40,653 bases of DNA from Myxococcota bacterium (GCA_022447545.1 JAKVBI010000035.1:1-40653), one strand, 5' to 3'. Shown: positions 8,862-16,094, numbered from the stretch's first letter. Notes: generated by a model not told the origin, from the sequence alone. Made by a program: numbers and translations.

Positions 8862-8947
8862 CCTCCGAGCTCCACGTGCTTCTCCATGTTTCCGGGGCAC
8901 CCGAGGGCGAAGTCGCTCGGCTGTTTAAGCGTGTGGGAGGTTCCTGA
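8858..8947 (+). CDS. Possible small ORF (29 residues) between flavoprotein and SDR genes
   Basis: ATG 8858 overlaps the TGA of the flavoprotein gene (ATGA) and has GGGAG upstream. The frame ends at TGA 8945-8947, three bases before the SDR start, and its last codons contain the GGGAGG that would serve the SDR gene. The product is 29 residues with no recognisable motif. It may simply link translation of the two neighbours, or be a chance frame. Confidence 0.3.
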   Translation: MTSELHVLLHVSGAPEGEVARLFKRVGGS

Positions 8948-8950
8948 CCC

Positions 8951-9730
8951 ATGGATCTCGGTATCCGCGGTAGGAAAGCCATCGTTTGCGCATCGAGCCG
9001 TGGTCTGGGACGCGCTTGCGCGATGTCTCTGGCCAGGGAGGGTGTTGCGGTCATCATCAACGGACGAGATAAGGCGGCCCTTCAGAGTACCGCCGAAGAG
9101 ATTCGGTCCGAGACCGGTGCTCGGGTGACACCGGTAGTGGCGGATCTCGACCACGAGGAAGAGCGCCAGCGTCTGGTGACTGCCTGCCCGGAGGCCGACA
9201 TCCTGGTGACCAACAACGGCGGCCCCGCTCCTGGGCGTTTCGAAGATTGGGACCACGAGCAGTGGCTGGCCGCCATCGAATCGAATCTACTTGCCCCCGT
9301 CATGTTGATTCGCACGCTTCTTCCTGGCATGAAGGCGCGGAACTTTGGGCGTATCGTCAATATCACGTCGGCTATGGTGAAGACTCCCGTAGCTCCCATG
9401 GCGCTCTCCACCACCGCACGCAGCGGGTTGACCGCTTTGTGCAAGGCAATCTCGAAACCCGCCGCGGCCTTCAATGTGACCATCAACAATCTGCTTCCCG
9501 AGCGTTTCGACACCGATCGCCAGTTGCAGATGGCAAAGGCCGCTTCCGAACTCTTTGGTCTGACCTACGAGGAGGCACGCGCTCAGCAGGTAGCGTCCAT
9601 CGCCGCCGGACGCCTCGGTCTGCCTGGTGAATTCGGTGATGCATGCGCGTTTCTGTGTAGTTCCCAAGCGGGGTATATCTCGGGCCAGAATCTGCAGCTT
9701 GACGGCGGTTCCTATGCGGGATTGGTCTGA
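8951..9730 (+). CDS. Short-chain dehydrogenase/reductase family protein with altered catalytic residues
   Basis: 259 residues, the usual length of classical SDRs. The Rossmann start is CASSRGLGRA (residues 13-22), where the first Gly of TGxxxGxG is replaced. The NNGG motif (88-91) and Asn112 are present. Ser140 (NITSAM) is in place, but the YxxxK expected 13 residues later reads S153-T-T-A-R157, so both catalytic Tyr and Lys are absent. This matches the divergent BKR-like SDR subgroup known to lack standard active-site residues, so normal ketone reduction is doubtful. The C-terminal NLQLDGGSYAG is typical of the family. GGGAGG lies upstream of the ATG. It probably shares an operon with the flavoprotein upstream. 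Confidence 0.88.
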   Translation: MDLGIRGRKAIVCASSRGLGRACAMSLAREGVAVIINGRDKAALQSTAEEIRSETGARVTPVVADLDHEEERQRLVTACPEADILVTNNGGPAPGRFEDWDHEQWLAAIESNLLAPVMLIRTLLPGMKARNFGRIVNITSAMVKTPVAPMALSTTARSGLTALCKAISKPAAAFNVTINNLLPERFDTDRQLQMAKAASELFGLTYEEARAQQVASIAAGRLGLPGEFGDACAFLCSSQAGYISGQNLQLDGGSYAGLV

Positions 9731-9742
9731 CTCAAGGCCAGC

Positions 9743-10204
9743 GTGGCCCAGGGAACAAGGCACGCAGTGAGCCGCTCCACGGCTCTCGTCATCTCGGTGG
9801 GCGCCGCGCTGGGAGCCCTGGCCCGTGAAGTGCTGGGAGTGCTGGCGAATGGTGTCAGTGCGCAGGTTATGCCGTGGGGAACTCTCGGAGCGAATCTGGC
9901 CGGTGCTTTTCTGTTGGGGCTGATGGCAACCCATTTCGATGCGCGGTTTCGTCATGCTTTGTTTCGCCCATTTTGGGAGATAGGGTTCATACGCAGCTTC
10001 ACGACCATGTCTACGTTTTCGCTTCAGAGCATTCGAATGCTCGAGATGGGAGCTTGGGAAGTTCTTCTGCCTTATGTGTTGCTCTCTGTTCTCGGTGGGC
10101 TGATCGCCGTGTGGTTCGGAGAAGTTCTGGGGAGGGATCTCTCCCGCAGGCGTGGAACCGTCATCGATTCGTCTCGCCGTGACGAGGTGGAGCGCGAACT
10201 GTGA
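9743..10204 (+). CDS. crcB: CrcB/Fluc fluoride channel subunit 1
   Basis: About 153 residues with four membrane helices. Fluc proteins are dual-topology dimeric channels that export fluoride passively. Conserved features are GALAREVL in helix 1, the pore Asn in WGTLGANLAGAFLLG (N51) and the helix-3 break GFIRSFTTMSTFS. In standard Fluc proteins the break reads TTFS(T/S)F with two Phe-box residues; here the first is Met89 and only Phe92 remains. A long charged C-terminal tail (GRDLSRRRG and beyond) is unusual. The start may be GTG 9743 or GTG 9767; both have AAGG a few bases upstream. It overlaps the second crcB by 4 nt (GTGA), suggesting a fixed heterodimer. Confidence 0.9.
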   Translation: MAQGTRHAVSRSTALVISVGAALGALAREVLGVLANGVSAQVMPWGTLGANLAGAFLLGLMATHFDARFRHALFRPFWEIGFIRSFTTMSTFSLQSIRMLEMGAWEVLLPYVLLSVLGGLIAVWFGEVLGRDLSRRRGTVIDSSRRDEVEREL

Positions 10205-10584
10205 ATTCCCTGGCGTGGACCTTTTCGATCGTGTTGGGCGCTGCGGGCGGCGCATTGCTCCGCCATGCCTCGTACCTGTGGATCGAAGCGAGAGGGCACG
10301 GCTCGTTTCCCCTGCCCACCTTCTTCGTGAACTTGGTGGGTTCTTTTTTGATCGGACTGGTGGTTTCGCTTGGATCGGCCGGCGTTTTGGACCGATTCTG
10401 GGTGGAATTGCTGGCCGGAGGTGGTTGCGGTGCCTTTACCACGTTCTCGAGCTTCTCGGCGGATTGGATGCGCCTCAACCGTACGGGGCATTTCGGGCTC
10501 GGAGCGGCCTACGTGGCTTTAACTTTAGGGGTGGGCATGGCCCTCGCCGCACTGGGATTGCTCCTGGGGGGTATCCTCAGGTGA
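10201..10584 (+). CDS. crcB: CrcB/Fluc fluoride channel subunit 2
   Basis: 127 residues, the normal Fluc length, with four membrane helices. It starts at GTG 10201, overlapping the stop of subunit 1. Standard features are intact: GALLRHAS in helix 1, Asn44 in FVNLVGSFLIG, and the helix-3 break GCGAFTTFSSFS with both Phe-box residues, F82 and F85. Two adjacent, divergent crcB genes usually indicate a heterodimer in which the subunits insert in opposite orientations and only one of the two pores stays good. Since subunit 1 has lost one Phe-box residue, this copy probably supplies the complete set for the working pore. Confidence 0.92.
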   Translation: MNSLAWTFSIVLGAAGGALLRHASYLWIEARGHGSFPLPTFFVNLVGSFLIGLVVSLGSAGVLDRFWVELLAGGGCGAFTTFSSFSADWMRLNRTGHFGLGAAYVALTLGVGMALAALGLLLGGILR

Positions 10585-10693
10585 GCCAAAAATACCGAAA
10601 GGCGGCTGAGGGTTCGGATCGACCGGGTCCGGGAGCCGCCTAAACTCTTGCTCTGAAACCGTCGATGAAACCCATGAGAGTCGGGGGGGCCGC

Positions 10694-13093
10694 TTGGCGA
10701 CGACGAGAAATTCCAATGTCTGGTTCTTGACGGGGCTGTTCCTCACGACCCTGACGTCGCTTGCCCTCGAAATCCTCAATACCCGGTTATTGTCCGTGAT
10801 GACCTGGTATCACCTGTCTTTCTTCGCTGTCTCGACCGCGATGTTTGGCATGGCGGCCGGTGGAGTTCGCGTCTACGTCGGAGGAGATCGTTTTCAGGGC
10901 GACGCCGCGAAGCGGGAGTTGGCGCGGAATGGGGCCTACTTCGCTTGTAGTGTTCCGCTGGCGCACCTGGTCACTCTCTGTATTCCGATCCAGGTCCAAT
11001 ACACGGTTACCACTGTCGCGGCTCTCGCACTCTCGACTCTGGTGATGGCGCTGCCGTTTTACTTGTCCGGCATTCTGGTAGCCATTGCCCTGACACGAAT
11101 TCCCGGGCCGAGTGGGCGGATCTACGCCGTGGACCTGGCCGGTGCTGCACTGGGTTGTCTGCTCGTTGTCCCCACTCTCGAGATCCTGGATCTGTCGTCA
11201 TCGGCCCTGGCTTGTGGAGCAGTTGCCGCAGTTGCCGCCGCCTGCTTCCACCGCTTTGCGGGGCAGCCTCATGAGAGGCGTTGGTTGGCCGTAGCGGTTG
11301 CTCTCGCCATTGCTTCCGGGCTCAACAGCGGGACGCTAATGGGTCTGCAGCCCGTCTACTCCAAGGGAAAGATGCCGCCCAGTCCGCCGGTGGACAGCTT
11401 TTGGAGCATCCATGGGCGCGTCACGGTCTGGTACCCATCGACGGGAAAGCCCGCGTACTGGGGGGCAGGGCGGGGTTCCGAAAACTACAGGGTCGTCACT
11501 ATCCCGACACACATCGATGGAGCGGCTGGGACCCGAATGACTCGTTGGGATGGTGATCCCAGTTCGCTCGAGTGGGTGCAACACGATGTGACCTCGGTTC
11601 CGTATCACCTGCGCAAGGGAGGCAATGTTGCGGTGATCGGCGTCGGTGGAGGCCGCGATCTGCTGACTGCGCTCTGGGCGGGAAGCCGCAAGGTTACCGG
11701 AGTTGAAATCAACCGGGCCTTTGTCGAAATGCTGAGCGGGCCGTATCGGAGCTTCACGAAAATCGTGGACCGGCCCGAGGTGGAGCTGGTTCACGACGAT
11801 GGGCGGTCCTACATGACCCGTTCGAAGGACCGTTACGACATCCTGCAGATGTCGCTGGTGGATACTTTCGCTGCTACGGGTGCAGGGGCCTTCACCTTGT
11901 CCGAGAACGGCCTGTACACCGTCGACGCTTGGCGGGTCTTTCTTAGCACGCTCGCTCCGGGTGGCATTTTCAGCGTGTCTCGTTGGTATTCACCGGATCG
12001 AGCCTCGGAGACCAGCCGCCTCGTCTCGTTGGCCACGGCGGCACTGCTCGACCAGGGCAGTACCGATCCCGCGGCGCAGCTCGTCCTGATGGCACGCTTG
12101 AGTACCGCCACACTGCTCGCTTCGAACGAGCCCTTCGGCCCCACGGAACTGGAGACCCTGAGGAGGGTGGCGAAAAGATTCGGCTTTCGGATCCTGATGG
12201 CACCCGGTGTCGAGCCCGCGGACCCCTTGCTTGGGTCCATTGCATCGAGTCGCTCCCTGTCTGAACTCGACGCAGCTGTGGCGAATACTTCCTACGACTA
12301 CACACCCCCCACGGACCAGCGGCCCTACTTCTTCAACATCCTCAAGCCAGGGAGTATCTTCTCAGACGAACTGGTGGCCGCTGGGTATGGGGTTCTCGTG
12401 GAAGGCAATCTGATGGCCACGCGTACCCTGGCTCTCCTCTGGGTTCTTTCGCTGGTTCTGGTGGTCGCCATCGTGATCGGGCCACTCCTTCGCCTGGGGC
12501 TCCCCCGCATGGAGGCAACCAGTTTCGGCTACGCGGTTTCTTATTTTGCTTTGATTGGTCTCGGCTTCATGTTCGTCCAGATCCCGCTGATTCAGCGCTA
12601 CTCGGTTTATCTGGGCCATCCGGTTTACGCCGTGGCGGTGATTCTCTTTTCCATGATCCTGGCGACCGGCGCTGGGAGCTTGATTTCGGATCGAATCCCC
12701 CTGGAGCGCAGTTTTCGCTGGGCCGCAGGATTTCCTCTCAGCATCGCCCTCCTGTTGGTGCTCAATGTTTCGACTTTGCAGTGGATCATCGACACGACCA
12801 TCCAATTTGGGCTTTTGGCGCGCTGTGCAATCGTGGTGTTGGTGGTATCCGTTACCGCGCTGCCTCTGGGCTTCTGTTTTCCACTGGGGCTGAGGCTCGT
12901 AAGGCGCATTTCCGATGATGCAACACCCTGGATGTGGGGAGTCAACGGTGCGTGTGGCGTGCTGGCGACGGTTTCGGCGGTTGCCATCTCCATGTGGGGT
13001 GGGATCGACGTCGCACTGTTGGTGGCGGCTCTTTTCTACGGGGCTCTGACGATTCCATCCGCTGTTCTGTGGAGACGTGGGGCCGGCACCTGA
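10694..13093 (+). CDS. Membrane-embedded spermidine-synthase-like (SAM-binding) protein
   Basis: 799 residues in three parts: an N-terminal membrane domain (about residues 8-220, six or seven helices), a cytoplasmic Rossmann domain like spermidine synthases and methyltransferases (about 300-480), and a C-terminal membrane domain (about 575-790). The nucleotide-binding loop is VIGVGGGRDLLTAL starting near residue 314, followed by VTGVEINRAF with an acidic ribose contact, and HDDGRSYM further on. Such 'fused spermidine synthase' proteins are common in Deltaproteobacteria and their reaction is unknown; polyamine synthesis is not established. The start is TTG 10694 after a run of G. It stands alone between the crcB pair and the HEAT protein. 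Confidence 0.82.
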   Translation: MATTRNSNVWFLTGLFLTTLTSLALEILNTRLLSVMTWYHLSFFAVSTAMFGMAAGGVRVYVGGDRFQGDAAKRELARNGAYFACSVPLAHLVTLCIPIQVQYTVTTVAALALSTLVMALPFYLSGILVAIALTRIPGPSGRIYAVDLAGAALGCLLVVPTLEILDLSSSALACGAVAAVAAACFHRFAGQPHERRWLAVAVALAIASGLNSGTLMGLQPVYSKGKMPPSPPVDSFWSIHGRVTVWYPSTGKPAYWGAGRGSENYRVVTIPTHIDGAAGTRMTRWDGDPSSLEWVQHDVTSVPYHLRKGGNVAVIGVGGGRDLLTALWAGSRKVTGVEINRAFVEMLSGPYRSFTKIVDRPEVELVHDDGRSYMTRSKDRYDILQMSLVDTFAATGAGAFTLSENGLYTVDAWRVFLSTLAPGGIFSVSRWYSPDRASETSRLVSLATAALLDQGSTDPAAQLVLMARLSTATLLASNEPFGPTELETLRRVAKRFGFRILMAPGVEPADPLLGSIASSRSLSELDAAVANTSYDYTPPTDQRPYFFNILKPGSIFSDELVAAGYGVLVEGNLMATRTLALLWVLSLVLVVAIVIGPLLRLGLPRMEATSFGYAVSYFALIGLGFMFVQIPLIQRYSVYLGHPVYAVAVILFSMILATGAGSLISDRIPLERSFRWAAGFPLSIALLLVLNVSTLQWIIDTTIQFGLLARCAIVVLVVSVTALPLGFCFPLGLRLVRRISDDATPWMWGVNGACGVLATVSAVAISMWGGIDVALLVAALFYGALTIPSAVLWRRGAGT

Positions 13094-13175
13094 AGAAAAT
13101 CCCAGGCCGGACCCTCATTCGACTCATTCCTTTTCGAACCGCTGATCCCCTCGGCGCGGGTGTTACCCTGTTCGT

Positions 13176-14147
13176 ATGGTGCGGGCAATGGCCCTGGAAG
13201 AAAACCTCGAACGGTTGTCCCAACTCCGAAGTTCCTCCATGGAAGATGGAGAGCGGGAAGAACTGGCCGGCTTCCTGGGCAGCAAGTACTCACACGCCGT
13301 TGCCGCTGCGGCGGAGATCGTAGGAGAGCAACAGCTCGATACCTTTCGCCCTCTGTTGGTTCGCGCTTTTCATCGCATGATGGACGAACCTATCAAGAAT
13401 GATCCGGGTTGCCGGGCCAAGGCTGCCATCGCTCAGGCGCTTCACGAACTCGATGCGGACGAGACGGCCCTCTACCTGGCCGGCGTTCAGCATACGCAGA
13501 TGGAACCCGTGTGGGGTGGGACGCAGGATACCGCCATGGATCTGCGCACGGCGTGTGGGCGTGGCCTCGTTCGCATGCTCCACCCCGACAGCCTGATTTA
13601 TTTGGCGGATCTGCTCGCCGACCCGGAACTTCCGGTGCGCATCGGTGCGGCCCAGAGCATCGCCTATCACGGCACAATTCACGGACTTCCGATGCTGCGC
13701 CTCAAGGTGCTCTCGGGTGACCCGGAGGTGGAGGTCACCGCCGAGTGCTTGGTTGCGATGATGAAGATTTCGCCCGAAGCCTCTCTGGGTTTCGTAGCGG
13801 GTCTTCTGCGGTCAGAGGATCCCGGCATGGCAGAATCTGCTGCCCTCGCTCTGGGGGAGTCGAGAGCCGAAGATGCGTTTGAGATCCTGCGGGATTGGCG
13901 CAACGAAGCCGGCAGCCGCGGGATGGACGATGTCGCATTGGTGGCTCTGGCCATGCTTCGCAGCGATAAGGCACTCGAGTACCTGTTGGAACTGGTGGCG
14001 ATGGAACCGGGCCCCACAGCTCGATCCGTGATACAGGCGTTCTCGGTCCAACGGCACGACCCGAGCGTGCGTGCCCAGGTGGAGGCTGCTGCCCATCGTC
14101 AGGACATCGACTTGAAGTCGACGATCGACGAAGTGTTCTACACCTGA
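13176..14147 (+). CDS. HEAT-repeat protein
   Basis: 323 residues, all helical, built of HEAT/PBS-lyase-type repeats of about 30 residues (for example LPVRIGAAQSIAYHG, PEVEVTAECLVAMMK, PGMAESAALALGES, EAGSRGMDDVALVALAMLRSD split over repeats). It has no signal peptide or membrane helix and no catalytic motif, so it is most likely a cytoplasmic scaffold or protein-binding module. Starts at ATG 13176 and ATG 13188 are both possible. It lies 82 bp downstream of the spermidine-synthase-like gene and ends 16 bp from the convergent PspC-like gene. Confidence 0.8.
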   Translation: MVRAMALEENLERLSQLRSSSMEDGEREELAGFLGSKYSHAVAAAAEIVGEQQLDTFRPLLVRAFHRMMDEPIKNDPGCRAKAAIAQALHELDADETALYLAGVQHTQMEPVWGGTQDTAMDLRTACGRGLVRMLHPDSLIYLADLLADPELPVRIGAAQSIAYHGTIHGLPMLRLKVLSGDPEVEVTAECLVAMMKISPEASLGFVAGLLRSEDPGMAESAALALGESRAEDAFEILRDWRNEAGSRGMDDVALVALAMLRSDKALEYLLELVAMEPGPTARSVIQAFSVQRHDPSVRAQVEAAAHRQDIDLKSTIDEVFYT

Positions 14148-14163
14148 GTGGATCTGCGGGTGT

Positions 14164-14505
14164 TCAATCGGGATCTCGGTGAATCACCGCTGCCTCGATT
14201 TCATTGGGCATGATGAGCCAGAGAACTACGTAGATCAGTAGGAACATGCCTCCCGAGAACAGAAAGCCCAGGACGAAGGCCAGGCGCAACAACGTGACCG
14301 AGACCTGGAAGTGCAGGGCGAGTCCCGCGCAAACACCTGCCAAGGAGCGACCGATTCGCGGGCGGATCCACTCTTGGCTGAGGCCGCGCAGTCGTTCGAT
14401 GGGGTCTAGCATGCTTCCGCAATAGCGGCACTTGATGGCCTCGGCCCGGATCGATTCTGCACACCACGGACACGTTTTTGTTTCGCTCGCGGGCAGATCA
14501 CTCAT
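14164..14505 (-). CDS. Zinc-ribbon + PspC-domain membrane protein (copy 2, last gene of the sigma operon)
   Basis: 113 residues. The N-terminal zinc ribbon has C12-x2-C15 and C26-x2-C29 (CPWCAE and CRYCGS). A PspC domain follows from about residue 50 (SLAGVCAGLALHFQVSVTLLR) with one long hydrophobic segment ending in LIMPNE. PspC proteins sense or buffer envelope stress at the inner membrane; in Enterobacteria PspC acts on PspA, but here no pspA or pspF is present. The start overlaps the anti-sigma stop by 4 nt (ATGA). It is clearly a paralogue of the first gene of the same operon, sharing the CPWCAE, EAI, CRYCGS pattern and the PspC core. Confidence 0.9.
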   Translation of the reverse strand: MSDLPASETKTCPWCAESIRAEAIKCRYCGSMLDPIERLRGLSQEWIRPRIGRSLAGVCAGLALHFQVSVTLLRLAFVLGFLFSGGMFLLIYVVLWLIMPNEIEAAVIHRDPD

Positions 14506-14975
14506 GGAACCTCCGTCTCAACTCGATTGGCATAAGACACTGCGAAGGGGAGCAGGGCGTAGAGCGCACCGAGGGTCAGGCCCAGCGATGCGATGTAGAA
14601 GATCGAGATCCCAGTCAGAATGGGAATGGGTAGCCATGCCTCCAAGACGAGGAAGAGTCCCTGCAGCCAGAGCCACCCCTGAGCCATGGCGATGGGAAGT
14701 GCGAAGAGCGCCACGGCCAGTGGGACCCACAACTCCCGCCGGAAAGGGCGCCGGAGTTCAGTCGTGTGGAGAGCCGCGAGAGCGCGATTTTCGACCCGGG
14801 CCAAAAGTTCCCGAGATAGTGGTGGTGATTCGGCTGCTTGTGCCTCGGCACGAAGATTCTTCAGCAGCGCTCGGTGAGCGGTGCAATCGGGACAACCGGC
14901 GAGATGCTCGAAAACCTCGGGAGAGGGTGATCCGAGGTCGTTTTCGAGTCGACGCTGGAGAATTCGGCAGTTCAT
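14502..14975 (-). CDS. Membrane anti-sigma factor with zinc-finger (ZAS-type) domain
   Basis: 157 residues. The N-terminal cytoplasmic domain carries H24-x3-C28-x2-C31 (HLAGCPDC), the ZAS/zf-HC2 signature, together with Cys3; this fold clamps the partner ECF sigma factor. About three hydrophobic helices follow (roughly 78-98, 101-118 and 120-146), so signals would be received at or across the inner membrane. It starts at ATG 14975, overlapping the sigma stop, the standard arrangement for an ECF/anti-sigma pair, and ends overlapping the second PspC-like gene. By family knowledge it holds the sigma factor inactive until stress leads to its proteolysis or a redox/zinc change; which of these applies cannot be seen. 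Confidence 0.88.
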   Translation of the reverse strand: MNCRILQRRLENDLGSPSPEVFEHLAGCPDCTAHRALLKNLRAEAQAAESPPLSRELLARVENRALAALHTTELRRPFRRELWVPLAVALFALPIAMAQGWLWLQGLFLVLEAWLPIPILTGISIFYIASLGLTLGALYALLPFAVSYANRVETEVP

Positions 14976-15499
14976 CTCGTGTCTCCGTAGTCCTCTCGCA
15001 GGAAACGCAGGGCCGAGTGCAATCGGCTTTTCACGGTGCCCTTTGCGATACCCAGTACGGTGGCCATCTCTGACTCGTTCATTCCCTCATAGAATCTCAG
15101 GAGCACGACCTCCCGCATTCGATCCGGAAGTTGCCCGACGAGTTCCAGCAGTTCGCTTCGCTCGGCGATAGTCGAGTTGCGCCCTTCCGCCTGTGTCGAA
15201 AACGAAGTCCGATCGAGTAATGCGCGCTCTCGCATGCCGCGTTTCCGAAAGAGGTCCCGGGCCAGGTTGGTCGCAATGCCGTAGAGCCAGGAGCGGAAGC
15301 GACGCGAGGGATCGAAGCGCCGCGCCGAACGTGCCACGCGAATCCAGCTCTCCTGCAGGAGATCGTCGGCATCCGCTTTCGATTGCGTGTACCGCACGAG
15401 ATACGCGTGCAGGCGCTGGGAATGCCGATTGATGAGAGTGGTCAGGGCCCGATTGTCCCCCATGGCCACACTTGTCATTAGTTCCTCATCGGAGGGCAT
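14972..15499 (-). CDS. ECF-family RNA polymerase sigma factor
   Basis: 175 residues. Region 2 (about 18-87) contains DADDLLQESWIRVAR and RSWLYGIATNLARD, which bind core polymerase and the -10 element. Region 4 (about 115-168) contains LPDRMREVVLLRFYEGMNESE and the helix-turn-helix VLGIAKGTVKSRLHSAL for the -35 element; there is no region 3, as expected for ECF sigmas. ATG 15499 keeps the whole first helix (SDEELM). A second in-frame ATG at 15478 has GAGGA five bases upstream and forms TAATG with the stop of the preceding gene, so internal or alternative initiation is possible. It lies directly upstream of its anti-sigma gene, and a SigW-like promoter precedes the operon, suggesting autoregulation. 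Confidence 0.93.
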   Translation of the reverse strand: MPSDEELMTSVAMGDNRALTTLINRHSQRLHAYLVRYTQSKADADDLLQESWIRVARSARRFDPSRRFRSWLYGIATNLARDLFRKRGMRERALLDRTSFSTQAEGRNSTIAERSELLELVGQLPDRMREVVLLRFYEGMNESEMATVLGIAKGTVKSRLHSALRFLREDYGDTR

Positions 15500-15909
15500 C
15501 CGACGTCAGTTTCTCCCGTGCCGGACTCTCGAGCAGTTTCACGGCCGTCGGTAGATCTTGCCTTCGAGTTGGCTTTTCCGGTCAGAACCCATATGGCTTC
15601 GATGGTTCGATCGAGGCCCGAGCGGCTACCGGCCTGTTTGGGTACGACGTACCACAGGATGCCATAGACGAGGAAGCCCGAGCCGTGGAAGAGCGCTAGC
15701 AGAATGAAAGCGACCCGCACCGGTGTGATGGAGAGGCGAAGGTGGTGGGCGATGGAAGCACAGACACCCGCGAGGCGGCTCTCAGGGAAATCCCGGTGCC
15801 ACTCTCGGGGGTCTCGGAGCCCGCCCGTCACCGTACTCCCGCAGTAGCGGCAGCGGATTGCCTCGCCCGCGATTTCCTCGGCACACCAGGGACAGCGTTT
15901 CCCCTCCAT
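15478..15909 (-). CDS. Zinc-ribbon + PspC-domain membrane protein (copy 1, first gene of the sigma operon)
   Basis: 143 residues. The N-terminal zinc ribbon has C6-x2-C9 and C20-x2-C23, and the PspC domain (about 44-92, RLAGVCASIAHHLRLSITPV) ends in a membrane segment and YVVPK. A charged 45-residue tail rich in Arg, Ser and Thr follows and is missing from the copy at the end of the operon. The start ATG 15909 has a near-perfect Shine-Dalgarno (AAGGAGGT). The end overlaps the sigma gene by 22 nt. Placing a PspC protein first suggests it is the main output, and perhaps the sensor, of the circuit; this is inference. Confidence 0.9.
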   Translation of the reverse strand: MEGKRCPWCAEEIAGEAIRCRYCGSTVTGGLRDPREWHRDFPESRLAGVCASIAHHLRLSITPVRVAFILLALFHGSGFLVYGILWYVVPKQAGSRSGLDRTIEAIWVLTGKANSKARSTDGRETARESGTGETDVGCPPMRN

Positions 15910-15931
15910 TCAAACCTCCTTCTTGCAGGCG

Positions 15932-15954
15932 CCGTCGGTTCTCGACGGTTTTTT
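15932..15954. terminator. Hairpin plus T-tract in the leader of the sigma operon
   Basis: CCGTCG-gttct-CGACGG is a perfect 6-bp stem with a 5-nt loop, followed on the plus strand by six T. Read on the plus strand it has the form of an intrinsic terminator; read in the minus-strand operon mRNA it is a leader hairpin between the promoter and the Shine-Dalgarno of copy 1, preceded by an A-tract. An outer pair GCAGG/CCTGC (15926-15930 with 15955-15959) could extend it. No plus-strand gene ends here, so it may block antisense transcription or act as a leader structure. Confidence 0.5.
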
Positions 15955-15969
15955 CCTGCCTGAAATGGA

Positions 15970-15995
15970 TACGTGCGAGCCATGGAATCGGTTCA
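15970..15995 (-). promoter_or_regulatory. Candidate ECF (SigW-type) promoter of the PspC/sigma operon
   Basis: On the minus strand the sequence reads TGAACC, exactly 16 bases, then CGTA. The established consensus of the SigW group of ECF sigma factors is TGAAAC-N16-CGTA, so there is one mismatch. Transcription would start near 15963, giving a leader of about 50 nt that holds the hairpin at 15932-15948 and the strong Shine-Dalgarno. The position fits self-activation by the ECF sigma encoded in the operon. Confidence 0.55.
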
Positions 15996-16094
15996 TTTTT
16001 GGGTAAAAACGATTCTCGTGCGTTTGTGGCCGCGGAGAGGTGCCGAAATTCGCTCATCCTGGCATTCTCGAGTGAGACCAGAGGCGAGGAACGA

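Noticed and set aside
9680-9766. Fluoride riboswitch upstream of the crcB pair
   Set aside because: The gap after the SDR stop is only 12-36 bp and I do not find the conserved crcB-motif stems; the preceding sequence is SDR coding.
9287-10255. 322-codon open frame on the minus strand
   Set aside because: Antisense to the SDR and both crcB genes; Arg/Gln/His-rich shadow product.
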